A DNA stretch of 7,738 nucleotides from an uncultured Coriobacteriaceae bacterium (GTDB lineage: Bacteria; Actinomycetota; Coriobacteriia; Coriobacteriales; Eggerthellaceae): positions 1-7,738 of the forward strand of contig CACZIP010000087.1 of NCBI GenBank assembly GCA_902781245.1, given 5' to 3'. The notes below the pieces were generated by a model. It had not been told where the DNA came from. It made no database searches and was given only the letters and a program-made list of their open reading frames with translations. Below are positions 1 to 4,893 of this stretch, in pieces (within the stretch, counting starts at the first letter, position 1; every line of letters starts with the position of its first letter). The position numbers and the translations under genes were made by a program.

Positions 1-1148
1 AACCCATTCTGCATCCGCACCATGCCCTTGGCGAGCTCGCCGTTGGTGCCGTAATACGACGTGGATGAGAGCAAGCCGCGGTCATCGTACGTGTTCTCGA
101 GGCGAGCATACAGACCCTGAACGGTCACAGGGTTGCCGAACTGGTCCTCGTACGAAGTCGAGGTGACCTGCCCGCCGCCATTGTACGTACGTTTCTGCTT
201 GGCCCAATAACCATTGAACGGAATCAGCTGGTCGCTCGTGCCGTACAGCGTGATCTCACCCAGATTGCCACGATCGTCATAGGTGAAGGCCATCTTGTGG
301 TACTTCTCCTCGTGATAAACAGGCTGGCCGTCGATGCCGTAGACGGCAATCTCGGTGGGCCTTCCCTTCGCATCTGACTTGACGGTCTTCTTGAAGTACC
401 CGTCTGCAGTGATAATGGGCTGGCCGTTGACGCCGTAGTTCGTCTCCTCTTCGAGAATGCCTGCATTGTTGAACGTGCGGTCGATAACGGCAGCATACGT
501 CCGTGACGGCATGGGCGTGCCCTCGGTGCTGAAATAGCGCGTCTCGGTCGCATTGCCGTTGGCATCGCGGTTCCACTCGATGCGGGAATAACCCTCGGCA
601 TGCAGCGTGGGCGCATTGTCGTGGTTGAAATAGGCTGCCGAGATGCGGTCGCCCTTCCCGTCATACGTATACTCGCCGCGATGGTACCCATCCTCGCAGT
701 ACAGAGGCTCACCCTCAGGGCCCATGAATTCCTCTGCCACCATGTTGCCGTTGCTGTCGTAGGCGCGCTGAGCTTTGCTGTAGCCGTTGCTGCTTACGGC
801 CTCTTCACCCTCGGGCGAGTAGTATGTGGCTGTAACCAAATCGCCGCGCGCGGAGTATTCGTAGGCAGTGATGGCATACCAATCGGGGCCATAAACCGTG
901 TTGCCGTCAGCGTCGACCAGGGTTTCACGAACCAGCCTGCCATTGGAATCGTATTCGTAATCGGTGCCGGCAACGCCGTTTTGGTTGGCCGCCACTTCAC
1001 GATCGCTGTTCAGATAGCGCAAGCTTGTCACATGGCCAGTCTCATCGTAGGTATACGACTCGCCCGCCACGCCCGTCTCATCGATAGCGTAGTTCACACC
1101 CGACATGTACATGCGCCGCGTCATACGACCCCGGTCGTCGAACGTCAG
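1..1148 (-). repeat. Tandem 96-bp coding repeats (32 residues each) in the ectodomain of the TIR protein
   Basis: Read on the minus strand in the TIR frame, units start at residues 459, 491, 523, 555, 587, 619, 651, 683, 715, 747 and 779, so ten successive spacings are exactly 32 residues (96 bp). A more diverged unit of 31 residues precedes them at 428-458. Each unit starts with an aromatic-x-Tyr/Phe-Asp-like box followed by xxG (for example YTYDETG, YEYDSNG, FTYDDRG). An aromatic residue follows near position 14, a Gly near position 19 (DGQP, PEGE) and a GY-type pair near 27-28. Units are well diverged in sequence, so this is an old protein repeat and not recent DNA duplication. The array continues past the left edge. 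Confidence 0.88.
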
Positions 1149-2429
1149 GTCGTAACGGTCGATCTTCATGCGGATGGGTACGCCGTAGTCGTCGGTTTGC
1201 GTGGTGGGATACACCTGGTCGCTCGTGTACTCGTTTTCCTGGAACGAGACGTACTGCAGGTCGGTCGTATATGCATAGGTAATTTGAGGGACGCCGTTGC
1301 GATCCTGGAACTCGACCGTATCGGGATTCCAGTTGGACCGGCACTGATACACGGCCACCATGGGCTCGTCGACACGCGAGCCGACTGCCTCCTCGACAGG
1401 CGTGAGCCTGGAGTTCACATGGCTGAGCGTGATTCGGTGCGCTGCTCGCGTGGTCGAGATGACGTAGTGGTCGCTCGTAGACGAGTATTCCGACTGGGAA
1501 AGCTCGCCAACGCCTTGCGGTATGCCGTTGACCATGACGTAATCCGAGAAGTGCTTCTCGTGTGGCAGGAAGTAGCTCCATGCCCACACACCTGCAGCCA
1601 CAACCAACGCTGCAAGTGCAGCAACGCCCGCTCGAATCAAGCGCTTGCGCTTGGCATCGTGGTCGAAAATCTCGCTGAAGTTGCTTATGCCTAAAAGCGA
1701 CGCTACAAGCCGCAGGAAGTCTTTGCGGGTGTTCGCATTGAGCAAACGTTTGTCTTTGAAAGACTTTTTGCTTTCCTTGACGGTCTTGTCCGCTTTGTTC
1801 CATCCGCGTAGGTCGCGGAAGATGTCGTCTTTTTTCACCCAGTCGCGCACGAGCGGATGGAAACAGTCGCCCACCGCGGGATCACCGTCCACAACGACTA
1901 GAAGAATTTGATCGCGGCGACCTTGTTTGAGCATGTACGCGATTTCGTAGCCGACGAAACCTGACACCTCGGGATTTTCCATCCAGTCGTCAAGCGTCCA
2001 ATCTGCGATGACCGATGGATCGGCATCCCAGTTCAGCTGCTCGCTGTAGTGGGCAGCACTGGCCTTCGAGCACAGCAGCACCATCCAGGCGGAGTTATCC
2101 AGCTTGGTGCGCATTTCTTTCTGCAGGTCCTTGGAAGCAAACTCGTTCGAATCGATGCAAACCGGCTTGATGTACTTACGCTCTATGCCGTAGTCGGAGC
2201 GGATCTTGTTGCCGATGCGGTAATGCTCCATTTTTTTGAGCAGCATTTCCGCAAATTCGTGATCGGTCGAGCGATGAGACAGAAACGCGATGTAATGCTT
2301 GAGGTTGATCTCCTCGACAGTCTGAGCGAACTCGACTTGCTCATTTTCGGCCTGGATGCCGCCAGCTTGAATAACAACACCTTGGGTGTCTTCTATTTGA
2401 ACCAGATCTGTTTGCATGGGGTCGGTCAT
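1..2429 (-). CDS. TIR domain - transmembrane helix - 32-residue (YD-like) repeat protein, C-terminus cut by window edge
   Basis: The frame is open from the ATG at 2429 to the left edge: 809 codons, no stop. An AGAAAGG Shine-Dalgarno lies 6 nt before the ATG. Residues about 45-195 match the bacterial TIR fold: HYIAFLSHRSTDHEFAEMLL, then YRIGNKIRSDYG, PVCIDSNEF, the strand WMVLLCSKAS, VGYEIAYML with candidate catalytic Glu162, and ILLVVVDGDP. Residues 259-266 are basic (KRKRLIR) and precede one hydrophobic helix at about 267-288, so the TIR domain should be cytoplasmic and the rest outside. From about residue 428 the chain is tandem repeats of the form YDxxGxxxxxxYxxxxG...GY, resembling RHS/YD-type repeats but with a 32-residue period. 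TIR domains of this broad class can cleave NAD+; whether this one does is inference. A receptor-like sensor or defence protein is plausible. The true C-terminus and any terminal domain lie outside the window. Confidence 0.9.
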   Translation of the reverse strand, partial: MTDPMQTDLVQIEDTQGVVIQAGGIQAENEQVEFAQTVEEINLKHYIAFLSHRSTDHEFAEMLLKKMEHYRIGNKIRSDYGIERKYIKPVCIDSNEFASKDLQKEMRTKLDNSAWMVLLCSKASAAHYSEQLNWDADPSVIADWTLDDWMENPEVSGFVGYEIAYMLKQGRRDQILLVVVDGDPAVGDCFHPLVRDWVKKDDIFRDLRGWNKADKTVKESKKSFKDKRLLNANTRKDFLRLVASLLGISNFSEIFDHDAKRKRLIRAGVAALAALVVAAGVWAWSYFLPHEKHFSDYVMVNGIPQGVGELSQSEYSSTSDHYVISTTRAAHRITLSHVNSRLTPVEEAVGSRVDEPMVAVYQCRSNWNPDTVEFQDRNGVPQITYAYTTDLQYVSFQENEYTSDQVYPTTQTDDYGVPIRMKIDRYDLTFDDRGRMTRRMYMSGVNYAIDETGVAGESYTYDETGHVTSLRYLNSDREVAANQNGVAGTDYEYDSNGRLVRETLVDADGNTVYGPDWYAITAYEYSARGDLVTATYYSPEGEEAVSSNGYSKAQRAYDSNGNMVAEEFMGPEGEPLYCEDGYHRGEYTYDGKGDRISAAYFNHDNAPTLHAEGYSRIEWNRDANGNATETRYFSTEGTPMPSRTYAAVIDRTFNNAGILEEETNYGVNGQPIITADGYFKKTVKSDAKGRPTEIAVYGIDGQPVYHEEKYHKMAFTYDDRGNLGEITLYGTSDQLIPFNGYWAKQKRTYNGGGQVTSTSYEDQFGNPVTVQGLYARLENTYDDRGLLSSTSYYGTNGELAKGMVRMQNG

Positions 2430-2440
2430 GTGCAGCCTTT

Positions 2441-2483
2441 CTGCAGGTAGCAAGGCCAACGGGCGGTTTCATTATACCTGCAG
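2441..2483. promoter_or_regulatory. Inverted repeat spanning the TIR promoter and leader (possible operator or leader hairpin)
   Basis: CTGCAGGTA at 2441-2449 and its exact reverse complement TACCTGCAG at 2475-2483 are separated by 25 bp. The right arm overlaps the -10 box of the TIR promoter by two bases and the left arm lies close to its Shine-Dalgarno. A protein binding both arms would cover the transcription start. No regulator is identified, and a 9-bp repeat could be chance. Confidence 0.35.
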
Positions 2484-2500
2484 TCGGAAGAGCGTGGCAT
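2471..2500 (-). promoter_or_regulatory. Probable sigma-A-type promoter of the TIR gene
   Basis: On the minus strand a perfect TATAAT occupies 2476-2471. An ATGCCA hexamer (4 of 6 to TTGACA) sits 18 bp upstream at 2500-2495. Transcription would start near 2464, giving a leader of about 35 nt that contains the Shine-Dalgarno of the TIR gene. The -10 is strong and the -35 only moderate. Confidence 0.55.
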
Positions 2501-2582
2501 TTGCGGGCACTGATACCTAGCGCGCTTCGTGCAAGTAAAAGGCATCAATCGCCACTCAAGTGCGAGCACGGGCCTCGAACTA

Positions 2583-2666
2583 TTAAATAGAAGGCACGAT
2601 ATCGAATTTATAACCAAGAGCGTTTAAAACCTTCAGGACGGTGCCAAACGGCGAGGAACGCCAAAC
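2583..2666 (-). pseudogene. Relic of the C-terminal tail of an XRE/HigA-type antitoxin
   Basis: One minus frame reads FGTVLKVLNALGYKFDIV followed by PSI and a TAA stop at 2585-2583. This closely resembles the end of helix-turn-helix antitoxins of the HigA/XRE type, whose last segment is typically of the form TVLKVLNALGYxLxIVP. Nothing upstream in this frame is a helix-turn-helix domain: a TGA stop lies at 2669-2667, only seven codons before the recognisable part. The fragment directly follows the brnA stop. I see no start codon with a good ribosome site for it, so I call it a remnant. The recognition is from memory of the family motif, on about 20 residues. The neighbouring DNA at 2484-2582 shows no gene. 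Confidence 0.5.
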
Positions 2667-2670
2667 TCAT

Positions 2671-2874
2671 TCAGGCGAACACGAGCTTCTTGCCTTCTGC
2701 GACGCACTGCGCAAGGTACAGATTAATAAGTCGCTGGTAAGGAATGCCCGTCTCAGCTGCACTGGCTTTGAAGTAATCGACAACGTCAACGTCGAGGTTG
2801 ATGGTTATCTGCTTGTAAGGTTTCTTTGTATAGGGATTCGCCACTGATTCCTTGAAATCATATTCTTCACGCAT
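2671..2874 (-). CDS. brnA: BrnA-family antitoxin (ribbon-helix-helix)
   Basis: This 67-residue protein begins MREEYDFKES and ends GKKLVFA. The NPYTKKPYKQITINLD segment (about residues 13-28) and the following helices VVDYFKASAAETG and PYQRLINLYL are typical of BrnA antitoxins, which are related to CopG/ribbon-helix-helix proteins. The KQITINLD strand should make the DNA contacts as a dimer. BrnA proteins neutralise the BrnT ribonuclease by direct binding, and the complex represses its own operon. The start at 2874 is set by a GGAGG Shine-Dalgarno (2885-2881) 7 nt upstream, inside the toxin gene. The ATG overlaps the toxin stop by 8 nt (ATGCGTGA), which favours translational coupling. An in-frame start further upstream exists but would only add toxin-overlapping sequence. 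Confidence 0.9.
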   Translation of the reverse strand: MREEYDFKESVANPYTKKPYKQITINLDVDVVDYFKASAAETGIPYQRLINLYLAQCVAEGKKLVFA

Positions 2875-3160
2875 CGACAAACCTCCAATACTGCCTCGTC
2901 TCGGACTTCGTTGCCCTGCGCGCCGATATAATGCGCACAACCGAACCGCTAGGTCCGCGTCGACAATGGCAAACAACCAACTCCCGTGCTCGCATGCTCA
3001 TGCCGAGAATCACAAAACGTTCTTCCTCGTGGGAATGGTCCGGGTCGGCAATAACTCGCGCATAAGGATCGCCGAACACAATCGCTGCCTCTTCGAAGCT
3101 CACGTCATGTTTTGCTAGGTTGATTCTCGCCTTGTCAGAATTCCATTCGAAATCAACCAT
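2867..3160 (-). CDS. brnT: BrnT-family ribonuclease toxin
   Basis: The protein has 97 residues, the usual size for BrnT. It carries the family signatures in order: FEWNSDKARINLAKHDVSFE at the N-terminus (residues 4-23), then VFGDPYARVIADPDHSHEEE, RFVILGMS, and the C-terminal block VVRIISARRATKSETRQY. BrnT toxins have a RelE-like fold and act as RNases that arrest translation; the cognate antitoxin is BrnA. The gene is first in the operon and overlaps brnA by 8 nt, the normal toxin-first order for this family. The family landmarks look intact, so the toxin is probably active. The start at 3160 gives the canonical N-terminus. The ribosome site is weak (AGAAAG, overlapping the promoter region), unlike the strong GGAGG of brnA, which would favour antitoxin excess. 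Confidence 0.94.
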   Translation of the reverse strand: MVDFEWNSDKARINLAKHDVSFEEAAIVFGDPYARVIADPDHSHEEERFVILGMSMRARELVVCHCRRGPSGSVVRIISARRATKSETRQYWRFVDA

Positions 3161-3176
3161 TGAACGCTTCTTTCTA

Positions 3177-3208
3177 ATTATATCATACTTATTTTATAGT
3201 TATACTTA
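3177..3208 (-). promoter_or_regulatory. brnTA promoter with direct repeats (likely autoregulatory operator)
   Basis: On the minus strand an extended -10 element, TGATATAAT, ends at 3177, only 16 nt before the brnT ATG. No good -35 is visible, which fits an extended -10 promoter. A 7-bp direct repeat (ATACTTA on the plus strand) occurs at 3185-3191 and 3202-3208, 17 bp apart, in very AT-rich DNA. BrnA-type complexes repress their own promoters, so these repeats are candidate binding sites. The predicted leader is only about 9-10 nt, so the toxin mRNA would be nearly leaderless. Confidence 0.5.
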
Positions 3209-3259
3209 ACACAAGCTGATGGACGCCCTACTCTACTTGACGGCCAACGTAACCTGCCA

Positions 3260-3294
3260 GCTAACCAAAAAGGGACTGTCCCTTTTTGGTTAGC
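3260..3294. repeat. Perfect hairpin repeat, copy 1 (REP-like); contains the ORF6N stop codon
   Basis: Arms GCTAACCAAAAAGGGA and TCCCTTTTTGGTTAGC are perfect 16-bp reverse complements around a CTG loop. The TAA stop of the ORF6N gene on the minus strand (3292-3290) lies inside the right arm. The GC stretches next to runs of A and T would also let it work as a weak bidirectional terminator. Related copies are at 4451-4484 and 4798-4820. Such short dispersed palindromes are typical of REP-like elements; genome-wide copy number cannot be judged here. Confidence 0.75.
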
Positions 3295-4408
3295 CGAGCT
3301 CCAGCGGCGGGTTGGCGAGCAGCTCGTCGAACAGCTCGCGGAAGATGCCGGGGCGCTCTGCCTCGAGGATCGTCGACGCTCGCGTGCCAGCGTCCTTGGA
3401 CGACGCGCCGCACAAGAATGCGCGTTCGTTGCGAGTTCCATAGTCGAGCGCGATGTAGCGGTCGTGCACCTTGCCGCACGTGCGGACGAAAGAAACGTCG
3501 ACGCCTGGGTACTCGGCTCGGAAAGTCGCGAGTTCGGCAGCGTGCAGGCCGCGCCCCACGTTGTCGCTCGCCACCGTGACGGCGACGCCCGGGTGCACGG
3601 CCTTGAGCGGAAGAAGCGTGCCGAGCCCGATGTAGTTGTCGACGATGAGGATGCTCTCGTGAGCACTTCCGTATAACTCGGCATGTGCAGCGGCAGCTTC
3701 AACCGGCTGGTTGTTGAGCAGCAGATAATCGCGCCGTACGGCGGGGTTGCCGAAGTCGAGCATCATATCGGAGAGCTCAGAGCGCGTGACGGCCTGCGCC
3801 AGCTGCTCGACGACCTGCGCCATCTTGGCGTCCGTCTCATCGAGCGACACACGCAAATCGAGGATGTCACGCAGATTGTCGGTAACCCGCATCGAGAGTA
3901 GGAGAAACTCTCGTTGTCCGATGATTCCCTGGTTCTCGATGACGTGGTCCTTCATGTGCTTGAACAGGCGGATGAGCGCCTTGCTTTGCCTGGTTGCAAG
4001 CTCGCCCTTGAGGACCGTCATGAGCATGTAAACGCCCTGCTCTGTGAAAGCGTAGGGAAGATAGCGGGTGCCACCCCAACTTGAGGTCGAATTTTTCGAC
4101 CTCAAGTTGGTGGGATTATCCTGCTTGGATCTTGAGGTCACAAATTGTGACCTCAAGATTTCAATCTCTTCCTCGCTTACCTGGAACATGAAATCGTCAT
4201 CGAACTTCTCGATGTTGCGACGAACTTGCTGATTGAAAGCCTTGGTCGTGTACCCGTAGATTTCGGCGAGTTCGAAGTCGAGCATCACCTTCTGGCCTCG
4301 CACCACATGGATCTTGCCGCGCAGCACGTCCTCGTCGATTATCGCGACGGGGTTAGCGCCCTCGGATCCGGTCTCCGTCCCAATAGTCGTCGAATCGTTG
4401 TCGCCCAT
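3290..4408 (-). CDS. ORF6N-domain protein with PLD-like C-terminal region
   Basis: This protein has 372 residues. The ATG at 4408 has an AGGAG Shine-Dalgarno 7 nt upstream. Residues about 20-155 form the ORF6N domain, a DNA-binding module of phage antirepressor-like proteins. Landmarks are VIDEDVLRGKIHVVRGQKVM-type start, DFELAEIYGYTTKAFNQQV, FMFQVSEEEIEILRSQF, then YLPYAFTEQGVYMLMTVL. Residues 185-215 look coiled-coil-like. The C-terminal part (about 250-345) has ILIVDNYIG, a VSFVRT strand, HDRYIALD (His315) and FLCGASSKDAG. This resembles the degenerate phospholipase D-like domain often joined to ORF6N, but lacks a clear HxK motif. Compared with the ORF6N form I remember, a 17-residue duplication sits between LRSQFVTS and SSWGG (residues 85-112) and is encoded by two DNA palindromes. 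The role is unknown: phage-type regulator or nuclease-like effector are both possible. It is a single gene with no clear promoter visible. Confidence 0.88.
   Translation of the reverse strand: MGDNDSTTIGTETGSEGANPVAIIDEDVLRGKIHVVRGQKVMLDFELAEIYGYTTKAFNQQVRRNIEKFDDDFMFQVSEEEIEILRSQFVTSRSKQDNPTNLRSKNSTSSWGGTRYLPYAFTEQGVYMLMTVLKGELATRQSKALIRLFKHMKDHVIENQGIIGQREFLLLSMRVTDNLRDILDLRVSLDETDAKMAQVVEQLAQAVTRSELSDMMLDFGNPAVRRDYLLLNNQPVEAAAAHAELYGSAHESILIVDNYIGLGTLLPLKAVHPGVAVTVASDNVGRGLHAAELATFRAEYPGVDVSFVRTCGKVHDRYIALDYGTRNERAFLCGASSKDAGTRASTILEAERPGIFRELFDELLANPPLELG
4076..4110. repeat. Intragenic perfect palindrome A in the ORF6N gene
   Basis: CCAACTTGAGGTCGAA and TTCGACCTCAAGTTGG are 16-bp perfect arms around TTT. 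The palindrome encodes NLRSKNSTSSW on the minus strand. It shares the CTTGAGGTC/GACCTCAAG core with the palindrome 51 bp away at 4129-4159. Confidence 0.85.
4129..4159. repeat. Intragenic perfect palindrome B in the ORF6N gene
   Basis: ATCTTGAGGTCACAA and TTGTGACCTCAAGAT are 15-bp perfect arms around a single A. The palindrome encodes ILRSQFVTSR on the minus strand, in the same frame as the matching peptide of palindrome A (LRSQFVTS versus LRSKNSTS). The two are offset by exactly 17 codons. Confidence 0.85.
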
Positions 4409-4450
4409 TTGAACACTCCTTTCCAGCCGCATAGCACGGTCAACTAATGC

Positions 4451-4484
4451 GCTAACCAAAAGGTGATACCCTTTGTTGGCTAGC
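4451..4484. repeat. Imperfect hairpin repeat, copy 2 (REP-like)
   Basis: GCTAACCAAAAGG at the left pairs imperfectly with CCCTTTGTTGGCTAGC at the right. The first 11 bases, GCTAACCAAAA, are identical to copy 1. It lies about 40 bp upstream of the ORF6N start, so copies 1 and 2 bracket that gene. Confidence 0.6.
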
Positions 4485-4488
4485 ATGG

Positions 4489-4800
4489 ATGGTGATGTCC
4501 TCGGGAAATCGAGTTAGAAGGTTGCTTGATACCGCACGCCGCACTTGGCGGGAGAACCTTCTGCCGGAAGGATGCGACGAGAGCGTTAGGCTGTATTTGA
4601 AAGATGGCTTGCGCGCATATCCACGCGCCGCCTGGCGTGATGACCCTAGCTTGTCGTCGCACTACAACAATACCAAACATTTGTTCTACTTTCAACCAGT
4701 CGTTGAGCAGGCAATACGATTATCTTCCCTGCTCAGTTGGCCGTTTGAACTGAAAACAAATTCGAAATGTTGCTACCACCTGGAACGGAGCCGATATTAA
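4489..4800 (+). CDS. Unrecognised open frame of 103 codons; doubtful gene
   Basis: An ATG-started frame runs between repeat copies 2 and 3 and encodes 103 residues (MVMSSGNRVRRLLDTARRTW at the start, CCYHLERSRY at the end). I recognise no family, membrane helix or motif. There is no Shine-Dalgarno before the ATG; the bases there belong to the repeat. Composition is mixed, with arginine-rich and then Asn/Lys/Cys-rich stretches, and base use is less GC-rich at the 3' end than in the flanking genes. The stop TAA is the start of repeat copy 3 (TAACCAAAAAGGG), the same arrangement as at the end of the ORF6N gene. It may be a decayed cargo gene, or non-coding. It occupies most of the gap 4409-4893, in which I see nothing else but the repeats and the ribosome site of the next gene. 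Confidence 0.2.
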   Translation: MVMSSGNRVRRLLDTARRTWRENLLPEGCDESVRLYLKDGLRAYPRAAWRDDPSLSSHYNNTKHLFYFQPVVEQAIRLSSLLSWPFELKTNSKCCYHLERSRY

Positions 4801-4820
4801 CCAAAAAGGGATTGCCTTTC
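4798..4820. repeat. Partial hairpin repeat, copy 3 (REP-like)
   Basis: TAACCAAAAAGGGA at 4798-4811 is identical over 14 bases to the left arm of copy 1. The expected second arm is degenerate (TTGCCTTTCCC). It lies about 75 bp before the bile salt hydrolase-like gene. Confidence 0.6.
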
Positions 4821-4893
4821 CCGATAAGTAATACCCATCTTAAGGACAGTAGTATCATGAACCTGTTGGGCAAACTCGAGGAAAGGGTTCATC

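Noticed and set aside
1..1148. The regular 96-bp array as a CRISPR or satellite
   Set aside because: Units are diverged at DNA level, there are no identical repeats with unique spacers, and the period is kept in codons as a protein repeat.
600..1694. A 364-codon plus-strand frame antisense to the TIR gene
   Set aside because: It mirrors the minus-strand gene, which has a clear TIR domain and a strict 32-residue repeat. The plus frame has no recognisable family and arises from codon bias on the other strand.
2426..2617. A 63-codon minus-strand frame upstream of the TIR gene
   Set aside because: It runs through the TIR promoter and Shine-Dalgarno, has no ribosome site and no recognisable motif.
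2875..2976. N-terminal extension of BrnA to a start at 2976
   Set aside because: The added residues only overlap brnT in another frame. The GGAGG-supported ATG at 2874 gives the canonical BrnA length.
3260..3294. Copy 1 hairpin as a plain intrinsic terminator of the ORF6N gene only
   Set aside because: It may serve as one, but two related copies lie at other gene junctions, one of them upstream of the ORF6N start, so a dispersed repeat explains it better.
4409..4486. Upstream start at 4486 for the ORF6N gene (26 extra residues)
   Set aside because: It would begin inside the hairpin repeat and has no ribosome site, whereas the ATG at 4408 has an AGGAG at ideal spacing and begins just before the domain.
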